Origin: SAR202 cluster bacterium bin22
Lineage (GTDB): Bacteria > Chloroflexota > Dehalococcoidia > Lucifugimonadales > UBA3495
Direction: 5' to 3'
Assembly: GCA_002238505.1 (NCBI GenBank)
Contig: MPMM01000010.1
Coordinates: 1-64,000, forward strand
Length of the DNA stretch: 64,000 nt
Positions 23,561-31,996 of the stretch are shown piece after piece. The notes below the pieces were generated by a model. That model was not told where the DNA came from and did not search any database. It saw only the letters and a list, made by a program, of their open reading frames with translations. The position numbers and the translations under genes are program-made. Within the stretch, counting starts at the first letter, position 1. Every line of letters starts with the position of its first letter.

Positions 23561-24985
23561 ATGGCTACTGATAATCTTAACAGCACAAGTCAAGCCTATA
23601 CCGACAAAAAACCCCGCAAGTCCCCGGCCAAGAGAATCAGATTGGCAACCGCACTCGGCCCCAGCGACCCTGACGATGGCGACATTGGACGCCAGCAAAG
23701 GGGCCTCGCTATAGCGGCACTTTCCACTGTCAAGAAAACCAAGGTAGGCTACAAAGTGCTTTCGCAGTCGGGCAACGGCACTTACGCTGTTCGCTTGGAC
23801 GGTGAATACGGCCCAGCTTGCGAATGCCCGGACTTCGATACTCGCAACGCCAAATGCAAGCACATTTACGCCGTAGAGCTTTACCAGATGCGGGAAGAAG
23901 ACCCTGCCACAAGTCCGGAATGGACTGATATGGCGCAGGAAGCGGAACCCGTCAAAAAGCCCACGTACTCGCAGGACTGGCCGGCCTACAATGCCGCCCA
24001 AAAGAATGAAAAAAGGGACTTCGGCAGGCTTCTCAGGGACTTATGCGATGTCATCGAACAACCAGCCCAAGGCCGGGGCCGTCCACGAATGCCAATGTCC
24101 GATATGGTGTTTGCCGTCACCACCAAAGTTTATTTGCTAATGTCAGCACGGCGGATAATGCCCGATATTGAAGACGCCACTGAAAAAGGGCAGATGGACA
24201 GGGCACCTTCCAGCACAAGTATTTGGCGGTATTTGGAGAAGCCAGAGTTGACCCCGATTCTAAAGTCGCTGGTCGAGCAAAGCGCACTTCCCCTGAAGGA
24301 CTTGGAAGACGACTTTGCGGCAGATTCAAGTGGGTTTGGAACCAGCGTGTATGACCGCCATTTTGAGGACAAATGGGGAGGCAATGCGGGCGAGGAAGGC
24401 AGACAGTACAATCCTCCGCACAAGCGGTCAAAGTACCTGATGGCTCACGTTGCCTGTGGGGTGCGCACCAACATAATCACCGCCGCTGTGGTCAGGACAG
24501 ACCGAAGGCACGACTCAGTGTTTTTTCCTGAATTGGTGGAGACCACTGCACGGAATTTCACAATTCGGGAGTTCTCGGCAGACAAGGCATATTCAACCAA
24601 GGATAACCTTGTTGCGGTGTTGGCGGCGGGCGGTACGCCCCTTATACCGTTCAAGAAAGACGCAAACCCGAACACTGGACACCACAAGAAAGACCCGGTG
24701 CGAGACAACCTTTGGGCCTTGATGTACCATTATTTCCACCTGCGGCGGAAAGCCTTCAATGACCGTTACCACAAGCGGTCTAACGTGGAGTCGTGCTTCC
24801 ACATGATGAAGTCGCAGTTTGGCGGGTTCGTCCGTAGCAAGACCCCTACAGCGCAGGTCAACGAAGTTTATGCCAAAATCCTGTGCCACAACATAGTGGT
24901 ACTGGTGAAGATGATGTACAAGCTCAAAATTGACCCGACTTTCGGCCTCAGCGAGGAACAAGTGGAGTTGCCGATGGCCGCATAG
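23561..24985 (+). CDS. tnp: SWIM zinc-finger DDE transposase
   Basis: 474 residues. A basic N-terminus leads to a SWIM finger (C-E-C-P-D-F-D ... C-K-H-I-Y-A-V-E, about 87-107), then a DDE nuclease of the IS4/IS5 type: first Asp in D-D-F-A-A-D-S-S-G-F-G, second in F-S-A-D-K-A-Y-S-T, and Glu in R-S-N-V-E-S-C-F-H-M-M-K-S-Q-F-G, the Y-R-E-K-like block. All three catalytic residues are present and the frame is intact, so it may be active. GGAGG ends 11 bases before the ATG, so independent initiation is possible. It is in frame with the preceding gene across one UGA. Three hairpins follow the stop. Confidence 0.88.
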   Translation: MATDNLNSTSQAYTDKKPRKSPAKRIRLATALGPSDPDDGDIGRQQRGLAIAALSTVKKTKVGYKVLSQSGNGTYAVRLDGEYGPACECPDFDTRNAKCKHIYAVELYQMREEDPATSPEWTDMAQEAEPVKKPTYSQDWPAYNAAQKNEKRDFGRLLRDLCDVIEQPAQGRGRPRMPMSDMVFAVTTKVYLLMSARRIMPDIEDATEKGQMDRAPSSTSIWRYLEKPELTPILKSLVEQSALPLKDLEDDFAADSSGFGTSVYDRHFEDKWGGNAGEEGRQYNPPHKRSKYLMAHVACGVRTNIITAAVVRTDRRHDSVFFPELVETTARNFTIREFSADKAYSTKDNLVAVLAAGGTPLIPFKKDANPNTGHHKKDPVRDNLWALMYHYFHLRRKAFNDRYHKRSNVESCFHMMKSQFGGFVRSKTPTAQVNEVYAKILCHNIVVLVKMMYKLKIDPTFGLSEEQVELPMAA

Positions 24986-25016
24986 CCTCGCCAGACAGTC
25001 AATACCCACGGAACAA

Positions 25017-25050
25017 GAAAGGCCCTGTGAATGGATTCGCCGGGCCTTTC
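25017..25050 (+). terminator. intrinsic terminator after transposase
   Basis: A 9-bp stem GAAAGGCCC/GGGCCTTTC followed by ACTTTG, 31 bases after the transposase stop. Confidence 0.65.
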
Positions 25051-25128
25051 ACTTTGCCTTGGTTTCAATTCAGAGGGAAGGCAAAAACTTCCCCCAGTGA
25101 GATAAACCACATAAGCTAGACAAAGCAA

Positions 25129-25162
25129 AAGGCCCTGCTGTCGGCAACAGCCACAGGGCCTT
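25129..25162 (+). terminator. second intrinsic terminator
   Basis: Stem AAGGCCCTG/CAGGGCCTT with an inner CTGT/ACAG stem, followed by CCTCTT. A third hairpin, AAGAG-CGGCTC/GAGCCG-CTCTT, lies at 25211-25239. Together they isolate the last genes of the transposon; nothing else is seen in 24986-25375. Confidence 0.6.
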
Positions 25163-25375
25163 CCTCTTGTGTCTTGACAGATAAGGGACTGCCCGGAAAC
25201 AATAGCAACGAAGAGACGGCTCTTGGGGAGCCGCCTCTTACACCAAACCGACCACCGGCTAAGGAAGGTTGCTGTTTGGCTATTTGATTTTCCGGGAATC
25301 CCCGGGTGCTTGTCAAGTAACCTTGTGCCCTTCCTGACATGTCGCCAGTGGTTGGTGGACTAAGGAGAGGCAGAT

Positions 25376-25453
25376 ATGGAAGGATTGGTTGTAGCTGTCG
25401 CTGGCTCGGTTATTGCCGTTTTGATAATCGCCAAAACCCTCAGCGGGCGGTAG
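25376..25453 (+). CDS. 25-residue hydrophobic peptide
   Basis: Twenty-five residues: M-E-G, a continuous hydrophobic stretch (L-V-V-A-V-A-G-S-V-I-A-V-L-I-I-A) and a polar tail K-T-L-S-G-R. It is a single membrane helix. AAGGAGAGG ends 5 bases before the ATG, a very strong ribosome site, which is the main reason to accept such a short gene. It precedes the nuclease gene by 57 bases on the same strand. Small membrane peptides of this kind can be type I toxins or membrane-protein partners; no antisense RNA was identified, so the function is open. Confidence 0.5.
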   Translation: MEGLVVAVAGSVIAVLIIAKTLSGR

Positions 25454-25510
25454 TGAAAGAGAAGGGTAGGGCGCATTATACAAACCATAAGGAAGAGAGG
25501 CTAATGACAC

Positions 25511-26434
25511 TTGGATACAAAACGATACGATGTGGGGAAATGGTACGAAAACCAGATAGACTACTTGCTTCGTCGCTCAGGACTCAACTTCTGCCAACAA
25601 CCTAAAATAGACAGGCATACGCCGGATTTCTTGATTTTTCAACCCAACGGGCCAGAAGTTATCATCGAGTGCAAGGCACGATACGACGGACAAGAGGATA
25701 GGACAAAATGTTTGGAATCCCAGCGAAAAGAAGCGGAAACCTTAAGGCGGATAGCTCGACGCAACATTGACCTTTATTCCCGCAGAGACCCTTTGGGAAA
25801 CAATGAGCTTAATTCCTATCTGCTCGATGGCGCCCGAATGGACTTGGAAAGGGCAGACGCTATGAAGAAAGGAGATTTTCATTCGTGTGGGGGAAATATC
25901 GGGGAGTTATTTGGGGGAGTATATGATGCCCTAAAAGAAAAGGCGAGAACATACAAGGGTATTACTGACGGCAAGCCGTATGTTATTGCTCTGTATCACG
26001 ATGCTTGTCAGGCAGACATTTCTACAGCCTTGTCACTCTGCTTTTCACCTCGTATTCCATCCATTTCATGGACGTATGAAGGGGATAATTTGGATAAGGA
26101 AATACATCTTGAGAGTAGATGGGTTGATGCGTGGTCTGTTGAAGAACAGGAAGGGATTTTTTATAAGTACAAGCACGTTTCAGGGCTAATCTATTCTGCA
26201 TGGGAGCGTAAACACTTCTTCCTTCCAAACCCATTTGCCCACATACCTGTTAGTGCTGACCTATTCCCTTTCACGAGCGTTCCTGATGCACCGCTACTAA
26301 ACGGTTCACCTGCATGGGTTCCTCGACAGGCCACCTTGACCGACGACTACTTACGTCCACCAAACACCTACTGGGGACTACTTGATTTGTTGTGTCAAGA
26401 TTTAAGGAACGAAATTAAGCGACGTGATGCGTAA
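25511..26434 (+). CDS. PD-(D/E)XK nuclease-like protein
   Basis: 307 residues. Near the N-terminus W-Y-E-N-Q-I-D-Y-L-L-R-R-S-G-L is followed by H-T-P-D-F-L-I-F-Q and V-I-I-E-C-K-A-R, spaced as the Asp and Glu-x-Lys of the PD-(D/E)XK nuclease fold (about residues 35-60). The remainder includes P-Y-V-I-A-L-Y-H-D-A. The likely start is TTG at 25511; an ATG seven bases earlier opens a different, short frame. It could be a restriction-type or repair nuclease carried as transposon cargo. No methylase accompanies it. It ends 326 bases before the right transposon end. Confidence 0.6.
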   Translation: MDTKRYDVGKWYENQIDYLLRRSGLNFCQQPKIDRHTPDFLIFQPNGPEVIIECKARYDGQEDRTKCLESQRKEAETLRRIARRNIDLYSRRDPLGNNELNSYLLDGARMDLERADAMKKGDFHSCGGNIGELFGGVYDALKEKARTYKGITDGKPYVIALYHDACQADISTALSLCFSPRIPSISWTYEGDNLDKEIHLESRWVDAWSVEEQEGIFYKYKHVSGLIYSAWERKHFFLPNPFAHIPVSADLFPFTSVPDAPLLNGSPAWVPRQATLTDDYLRPPNTYWGLLDLLCQDLRNEIKRRDA

Positions 26435-26515
26435 TTGTAGTCGTGGATGTATGGGAGCAAGGTTAGCGTCGATTGACGAGCGACAATCAAAGCCAACAAA
26501 GTGGAGGAGGGGTAT

Positions 26516-26596
26516 ATGATTAGAGTGAATTTCAATAATGAAAAAGGCCGGAGCGTCAAACCGCTCCGGCCTTCTTGTTGGTTCCCGGAAACCTAG
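26516..26596 (+). CDS. possible 26-residue peptide over the last terminator
   Basis: Starts M-I-R-V-N-F-N-N-E-K after GGAGGAGGGG, a strong ribosome site, and is read through the hairpin at 26544-26573. The hairpin spells part of the peptide (G-R-S-V-K-P-L-R-P). No known family. It could equally be a leader-type or chance frame. Confidence 0.25.
   Translation: MIRVNFNNEKGRSVKPLRPSCWFPET
26544..26573 (+). terminator. intrinsic terminator near right transposon end
   Basis: A perfect 12-bp stem AAGGCCGGAGCG/CGCTCCGGCCTT followed by CTTGTT. Confidence 0.7.
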
Positions 26597-26695
26597 CGGA
26601 CTATATCTCTTGAAAGTTTTTGCCCTCCCTCAAGTCAGAATCATCTTGTCCGGGTCGGGAAAGGCTGATAGGCTAGGAAAGTCCTCCTGTGCGTG

Positions 26696-26730
26696 TCTGC
26701 TCCTAAAATCTACCGTCTGCTCCTAAAATC
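26696..26730 (+). repeat. two subterminal repeats TCTGCTCCTAAAATC
   Basis: Direct copies at 26696-26710 and 26716-26730, 20 bases apart, just inside the right inverted repeat. They resemble the TTGCTCCAATAA repeats inside the left end and are probable transposase-binding sites. Confidence 0.55.
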
Positions 26731-26760
26731 GGTTGAATCGGGCTTTTTGGAGCAAACCCG

Positions 26761-27085
26761 GGGAACGCCAGGATGGGGCCGACGCCCTCCAACCAAAACT
26801 CCCTTCCCCCCTGACGGGGAAACGCCAGGATGGGGCCGACGTACCTCAACCAAATAATCCCTTCCCCCTCGAAGGGGGAGGGTTAGGATGGGGGGGCGGC
26901 CCTCCAACCAAAACTCCCTTCCCCCCCGAGGGGGGGGGGGGTGTGGTGGGGGGGTAACGCCCTCCAACCAAAACTCCCTTCCCCCTCGACGGGGAACGAC
27001 AGGATGGGGCCGACGTACCCCAACAAGATAATCCCTTCCCCCTCGACGGGGGAAGGTTAGGATGGGGGTGACGCCCTGCCAGCAG
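26761..27085. repeat. array of ~58-bp degenerate repeats (right part)
   Basis: Continues the array from 14955-15153 with about five more units (CCCTTCCCCC...GGGG, GGATGGGG, GCCCTCCAACC). Long minus-strand frames across it are compositional and are not called as genes. Confidence 0.8.
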
Positions 27086-27204
27086 TCGCCGCCAGCCCGC
27101 TGAATAAATCTCAAAACGGCTCTCGTACCAAAAGAACATTGCACAGCAACAACCCGAAACCGGCCCTGACCACAACTACCACCGGACTCAACGACACATA
27201 AACT

Positions 27205-27513
27205 ATGCTGGAACATCTGGGAATACGATGGGGTTACATTTTCCTGCGGGGAGCAGTTTACCTATCCGAAGAGGATATGCAGGCACTGATGACCGAAGCG
27301 GTCGAAATGTACCTGCAGGACGAAGACCAGCGCAAGGTTGCCGGTTCCGAGTTTGAGGGCACGGTGCGCACCGACCACAAGTACGAAGTCCTGGGCCACT
27401 TCGGCGGCCAGCGCTTCGACGTGGAATTGGACACTATCTACGGTCGGGACAGCGCGTCCTTCCTGGTCAACGAACAGACCCGCGCCCCCGGCCCTTCCTT
27501 CTCCCTGAACTGA
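27205..27513 (+). CDS. conserved-looking small protein, unknown function
   Basis: 102 residues, soluble and acidic. L-S-E-E-D-M-Q-A-L-M-T-E-A-V-E-M-Y-L-Q-D-E-D-Q forms an amphipathic helix, followed by a beta-rich half (F-E-G-T-V-R-T-D-H-K-Y-E-V-L-G-H-F-G-G-Q-R-F-D-V-E-L-D). No motif is recognised. The ATG lacks a clear ribosome site, but codon use matches the chromosome and no other frame competes. It stands just outside the transposon and the repeat array, without close neighbours. Confidence 0.5.
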   Translation: MLEHLGIRWGYIFLRGAVYLSEEDMQALMTEAVEMYLQDEDQRKVAGSEFEGTVRTDHKYEVLGHFGGQRFDVELDTIYGRDSASFLVNEQTRAPGPSFSLN

Positions 27514-27737
27514 AACGGGGCGGATTGAATGTGCGCCCCAGCCCCTTATAGCCCTTCTCCTCCGGAATCAACCGCCCCGATTGGTTCGGCTAAACTCCAC
27601 GCTATTACCTTGCCAACTGGCGCTTAAAAGGTCATCAAGTCCAGTCATACGAAGAGGGAGCAGGATAGGGAATGAACTTGCTAGCGGGGGATCAGGAACA
27701 CCGAACCATTGCCATTTGACTGTCGAAGGGATGCTGA

Positions 27738-28403
27738 ATGGGCAACGATTCAGGAAACAGATTCCCGGCAATCGGACGTTGGCTAATTGTCGCGCTCGCA
27801 ACGTTCTACCTGGCAGTGGTGTATGGCGGAGCTTCACTGAAGACCCAATACAGCCATCTCAGTCAGTACATTAGCGAGCTCAATGCCGTGGATACAGCCT
27901 GGAGTTGGCAGATCGGTTATTTGGGGTTTGTTCCCTTAGGGCTGTTCGGCTTGGTTCTGTTGCTGATAGTCGAGCCCAGGGCAAGACTGTCCGGAATCAG
28001 TCGGATCGGTTGCTGGCTTCTCATCGCTGAGCCAATCGCCTATGTTGGCTCGGCCCTTGCTCCTTGCGATTTGGGTTGTCCCAGCACCGGTAGCCTGTCC
28101 CAGAATGTCCACAACATATTGAGTGCAATAACACTTGTCGTGACCACAGCCGGGCTGGTCTTGCTGTATTTCAATAGGACTATTCCGTTGAGCAAGAGAG
28201 CGGGCTGGTTGGTTTTGGCCACTACTTTTATCGTGCTTTACTCGCTGGCGCTGGTGCCTGATTTCGCCATATGGAGGGGACTGCTTCAACGCCTGGCCGA
28301 GGCGATGTTATATGGGTCTCTATGCCTGGTTAGTTGGAGGCTGCTGGGCATCAGGGAGAAAGCAACCCCTGTGGCTTTGGACAATCAAGATGGGTCAGCA
28401 TAG
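27738..28403 (+). CDS. DUF998 family membrane protein
   Basis: 221 residues with six predicted membrane helices. The family pattern is clear: Y-S-H-L-S-Q-Y-I-S-E-L-N-A between helices 1 and 2 (about 40-52), and A-P-C-D-L-G-C-P with a following H-N-I-L-S near the middle. Located in the cytoplasmic membrane; the function of DUF998 proteins is unknown, though the Cys pair and the His hint at a structural or metal-related site. A weak ribosome site (GAAGGGA) lies upstream of the ATG. It stands alone on the plus strand, facing the TldD-like gene. Confidence 0.82.
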   Translation: MGNDSGNRFPAIGRWLIVALATFYLAVVYGGASLKTQYSHLSQYISELNAVDTAWSWQIGYLGFVPLGLFGLVLLLIVEPRARLSGISRIGCWLLIAEPIAYVGSALAPCDLGCPSTGSLSQNVHNILSAITLVVTTAGLVLLYFNRTIPLSKRAGWLVLATTFIVLYSLALVPDFAIWRGLLQRLAEAMLYGSLCLVSWRLLGIREKATPVALDNQDGSA

Positions 28404-28551
28404 AGAATGCACCCGGCTTGATTTGGATCAGTCGCCTTTTTGATTTGGGGTGCAGGGCAAGCACGAGTTCACGAAGTAGGAACGTTACCCACAGTTCACG
28501 ACTGTCGTCGGAATGTCGGCTTGGGTTGGAAAGGTTCGCAGTCCCTCCGCC

Positions 28552-30120
28552 TCACTCCGGCCCCGTCAGCCTGGCGATCCCCCGCATGGTCGGGCCGCCG
28601 TTGCTCATCCGCTTGGCCTGCATGGGCTGGCCCTTGCCGCAGTTGGGAATGGGATTTACCCTCAGGTCGCTTCCCACGGCGTCAATGGACTGGAAGTAGT
28701 TGCGGGAATCGGCGGTAATGCCCCCATCGCGGTAAAGCCGGCCTATCTGTCCTCGTTCAATCTCGTACACCTTTACCGCCGTGATGCGAAAGTTCTCCCG
28801 CGACTCGGCAATGGACGGAGTGCGGTGTCCCGCCACGTAATACCCGGAGTCCACTTCAGAGATAATCTCCCGGGGGTCTCGTTCTCCGGCAGCGAACACC
28901 GTGTTGGTCATCCGGATCAGGGGCGCCAGGTGGGCCTCGGTGGCCCGGGCGGAACCGTTGGGCGCGACATTCAAAATGGCCGCCGTCTGCCGGTTATTCA
29001 GAAACTCTTCCAGCACCCCGTCCCGAATTATGTAGGCCCGGCGGGCCGGCGTACCTTCATGGTCGTACTGGAACGAACCGTACCCCTCCATCAGCGGGTC
29101 GGAATAAGCGGTAACCAGCGGCGAGGCAATCTGCTGTCCCAACTGATTGTCGTGCAGGTTCTTCAGGAACCACGAGCGACCGGCGTAGGCCGTTTCGTAC
29201 TTCAACGCCCGGTCCAGCTCCGAAGGGTGCCCCACCACCTCGTGCACCAGCAGGGTGTTGAAATTGGGGTCGGTGACTATTGGGACTTCCCTGTCCGGCG
29301 GTTTCAGGAGCGGCGCCGCAGCCACGTCGGAAGCGTCCCTGCCCAGGTTTCGGCAAAAGGTAGTGAAGTCGGGCAGGTCTATCGGTCCGTTGTGGTAGCC
29401 CCGGGTTAGAACTTCCCAGCCCCGCTGGTGGCCGGTGGAATCGTACAGTTCGTAATTGCCGTTGTCGCTGCCGCAGATGACGAAGATGAACCCCTCCGTC
29501 TGGGCAAAGGACTGGTCAATATTGGCCCCGTCGGAACTGAGATAAAGCTCCCTCAGCAGGAAAGTGCTGGTGGATGCCGCGGTAAAGAGGACGTTTCTGG
29601 CCCGGCTGGTGGCCGACTTGCAGCCATCCACGGCCATGCGCACCGTCTCCTCCAGGGCCACGTTGCGGGGGTCCACCTCGTAAGTTGCCGGTACCGTGGC
29701 TTCGGCCACCGGCACCCGGGCCAGAAAAGTATCGTCAAGGCTGTGGGCCAGGGCGGGGAACCGGCGCCAGGTCTGGGACTTCTTGCGCGCGTTGGAGCGG
29801 GCTCGCTGGTGGGCCTGGCCGATGCCCTCCCACACAATCGACTCAATGCGGTCCAGGTCTGCCGCCCCCAGCACCTGCCCGTAAAAGCCGGCAGCAGACA
29901 TTCGCTCCTGGGCTATGAGCCGCACCCCGAAGCCGATGGTCACATCTTCGGAACTGGCCTTTTCCTCGCCGTTCTCGGCGGCGCCCCACTTTTCTTCCCG
30001 GATCTGGATGCGGAGGTCGCAGTAGCGGAACTTGGGCAGTGATCTGGCACGCTCAGTCACCAGCGACTGCAGCTTGGGCCGGATGGCATCCAGGTCTTCT
30101 ACAGTTATGGTGTGGGGCAT
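28552..30120 (-). CDS. tldD: TldD/PmbA family metalloprotease-like protein
   Basis: About 522 residues. Counting from the ATG at 30120, the zinc motif H-E-V-V-G-H lies at 293-298, followed by P-S-E-L-D and later G-S-F-Q-Y-D-H-E-G-T-P-A, the conserved TldD substrate-cleft block. TldD proteins degrade unfolded peptides and mature some ribosomal peptides, normally with a PmbA partner; no partner is near. An in-frame ATG at 30174 would add 18 residues that do not look like the family, so 30120 is preferred although its ribosome site is weak. Cytosolic. The H-E-x3-H spacing is the normal TldD form. Confidence 0.85.
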   Translation of the reverse strand: MPHTITVEDLDAIRPKLQSLVTERARSLPKFRYCDLRIQIREEKWGAAENGEEKASSEDVTIGFGVRLIAQERMSAAGFYGQVLGAADLDRIESIVWEGIGQAHQRARSNARKKSQTWRRFPALAHSLDDTFLARVPVAEATVPATYEVDPRNVALEETVRMAVDGCKSATSRARNVLFTAASTSTFLLRELYLSSDGANIDQSFAQTEGFIFVICGSDNGNYELYDSTGHQRGWEVLTRGYHNGPIDLPDFTTFCRNLGRDASDVAAAPLLKPPDREVPIVTDPNFNTLLVHEVVGHPSELDRALKYETAYAGRSWFLKNLHDNQLGQQIASPLVTAYSDPLMEGYGSFQYDHEGTPARRAYIIRDGVLEEFLNNRQTAAILNVAPNGSARATEAHLAPLIRMTNTVFAAGERDPREIISEVDSGYYVAGHRTPSIAESRENFRITAVKVYEIERGQIGRLYRDGGITADSRNYFQSIDAVGSDLRVNPIPNCGKGQPMQAKRMSNGGPTMRGIARLTGPE

Positions 30121-30242
30121 GGTCACGCGACCTGATGGATTGTCACTGGAAAAGTAACGTCTCTGAGGCTGCATGCCGCAAACGCAGGTGGGTGCAGGAT
30201 AGGGCCGCGATCCCTCCGACCCGTTCTTCCAGGAGCTTCTGG

Positions 30243-30629
30243 TCAGCTGGCGCTTTCGGGAGTATTTCCCGAAGCGGCGTCATGGGTAAAGTAGTCTTTG
30301 AGCGCCGATAACTGGCCCAACAGGTAGGATTGCCCCTGTTCCAGGCCGCGAATGCGCACATCCTGTTCATCGAAACGCCGGTCCATTTCGTCCCGCAGCG
30401 ACCCATATTGCTGGGCCATTTCGGTCAACAACTACCAGATTTCACGTTCCCTGGCGTCGGTTTCAACCATATCAAACCGGCGATTCATTTCAGATTCCAA
30501 CCGGTTTGTCCGTACAGTGGAACGACCCTCGGCCTGGTTCATTTGAACCCGCATTAGGCTGCTCATAGCAATAATCGTGCTGAGCAGCCCTACTCCCACC
30601 GTCAGTATTGCAACTAACTCAGTGGACAT
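30243..30629 (-). pseudogene. coiled-coil membrane protein gene split by an amber codon
   Basis: Two reading frames join exactly in phase: 30629-30435 gives a membrane helix (V-A-I-L-T-V-G-V-G-L-L-S-T-I-I-A) and a helix with M-N-R-R-F-D-M-V-E, then TAG at 30432-30434; the frame continues as M-A-Q-Q-Y-G-S-L-R-D-E-M-D-R-R-F-D-E-Q-D. Both halves carry the same M-(N/D)-R-R-F-D repeat, so together they form the common small protein with one membrane helix and a long coiled coil, about 128 residues. I read it as nonsense-disrupted; a sequencing error is possible. GGAG precedes the first ATG. Confidence 0.6.
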
Positions 30630-30658
30630 TGCTCCATTCTAGCAGGTGTAATTCGAAC

Positions 30659-31822
30659 TTAACCTTGTTCAGACTGCCACGCCCGGGCCACGGCATGGGA
30701 AACCGCGGGGACGACGTCCGGGTCCAGCGACCACGGAATGATGTTCTCCGGCGTGGGTTCAGCCACCAACCCGGCCAGGGCCTCGGCGGCCGCCAGCTTC
30801 ATCCGGGTGGTAATGCTGGTAGCGCGGGCGTCCAGCGCTCCCCGGAAAACGCCCGGGAATGCCAGGCTGTTGTTAATCTGGTTGGGGAAGTCGCTGCGGC
30901 CCGTCCCAACCACCTTGGCGCCGGCTTCGGAAGCCGCATCAGGCCAGATCTCCGGCGTGGGGTTGGCCGCCGCCAGCACTATGGGGTCGGGGGCCATGGA
31001 TCGCACCACATCCTGGCTGACCGTATCTCCCACCGACAGACCAACAAAAACGTCGGCCAGTCTCATGGCTTCGGCCAGGTCTCCCTCTAAATTGTCGGGA
31101 TTGGTCAGCTCCAGCATCTCCGTCTTGATAGGCGTGAGGTCGGTGCGGTTGCGGTGAATTATTCCCTGGCTGTCCACCAGGATGATGTTCTTCGCGCCGT
31201 AGTCGAGCAGCAACTTGGTAGAGGCGATCCCGCCGGCGCCCGCGCCGGAAAAGACATACTTGGCGTCGCTGATGGACTTGCCCACCACCTGCAGTGCATT
31301 GATGATGGAGGCCAGCACCACTATTGAGGTGCCGTGCTGGTCGTCATGGAAGACGGGAATGCCCAGGTCCTGGAGGCTTTGCTCAATTTCAAAGCAGCGG
31401 GGAGCGGCAATGTCCTCCAGGTTGATGCCGCCCACGCAGGGGGCCAGGTTGCGCACCGTCTGGATTATGGAGGCATTGTCCTGGGTTCCCAGGCAAAGGG
31501 GGAAGGCGTCCACGTCGGCCAGGCCCTTAAACAGGATGGACTTGCCCTCCATAACCGGCAGGGCTGCCTCGGGGCCGATGTTGCCCAGGCCCAGCACCGC
31601 TGACCCGTCCGTAACGATGGCCACCGTGTTGCCCCGATTGGTCAGAGCAAAGCTCTCAGATTTGTCGCTGTCAATGGCCATGCACACGGCCGCCACCCCC
31701 GGGGTGTATGCAATGGAAAGCTCCTCCATTGTTTCCACCTTCATCTTGGAGGCGATGCTCACCTTGCCCCGACTGGCCCGATGACGATTGATTGCTTCCA
31801 CCCCGTAGTCCATCGTACTCAT
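30659..31822 (-). CDS. maeB: NAD(P)-dependent malic enzyme
   Basis: 387 residues; decarboxylates malate to pyruvate with reduction of NAD(P). The N-terminal domain has A-Y-T-P-G-V-A (Tyr near 38) and the catalytic Lys region S-I-L-F-K-G; P-V-F-H-D-D-Q-H-G-T-S-I holds the metal-binding aspartates; the Rossmann fold shows G-A-G-A-G-G-I-A-S. The size equals the short bacterial form without the phosphotransacetylase-like tail. The ATG at 31822 is preceded by AGGTGA; a TTG one codon earlier is possible. Links the TCA cycle to pyruvate. Single gene, no operon partner visible. Confidence 0.9.
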   Translation of the reverse strand: MSTMDYGVEAINRHRASRGKVSIASKMKVETMEELSIAYTPGVAAVCMAIDSDKSESFALTNRGNTVAIVTDGSAVLGLGNIGPEAALPVMEGKSILFKGLADVDAFPLCLGTQDNASIIQTVRNLAPCVGGINLEDIAAPRCFEIEQSLQDLGIPVFHDDQHGTSIVVLASIINALQVVGKSISDAKYVFSGAGAGGIASTKLLLDYGAKNIILVDSQGIIHRNRTDLTPIKTEMLELTNPDNLEGDLAEAMRLADVFVGLSVGDTVSQDVVRSMAPDPIVLAAANPTPEIWPDAASEAGAKVVGTGRSDFPNQINNSLAFPGVFRGALDARATSITTRMKLAAAEALAGLVAEPTPENIIPWSLDPDVVPAVSHAVARAWQSEQG

Positions 31823-31996
31823 CAAATCACCTGATTAATTTATTGGTGACGCCGCCAATTGCCAAGTGGCAACAGGCGCGCCTGTCTCGCATGAAAACGA
31901 ATTCGCCAATTATAAACCCTAAAGCAACGTTGTGGACAATAATGGGCTCCCAACCGGATGATTCCCGTTCCCTGGCTGCCCGTATGAGCAGGAAAC

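Larger units (their letters stand above)
15154..26760. mobile_element. 11.6-kb transposon with 20-bp terminal inverted repeats
   Basis: Left end CGGGTTTGCTCCAAAAAGCC (15154-15173) and right end GGCTTTTTGGAGCAAACCCG (26741-26760) are perfect inverse copies. The flanks 15147-15153 and 26761-26767 are both GGGAACG, a 7-bp target duplication, and joining them restores a normal unit of the surrounding repeat array. Inside lie a SWIM/DDE transposase, two HTH proteins, two nucleases, two lipoproteins, a large secreted protein, small proteins and two tRNAs. Extra TTGCTCC(A) motifs repeat near the left end (15178, 15194) and internally (17098; reversed at 18808 and 18825). The 7-bp duplication suits IS4-like transposases. 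I infer that the internal transposase moves the whole unit. Confidence 0.85.

Noticed and set aside
26710-27216. minus-strand frames over the 58-bp repeat array
   Set aside because: G/P/R-rich translation of repeats; the frame crosses the transposon border.
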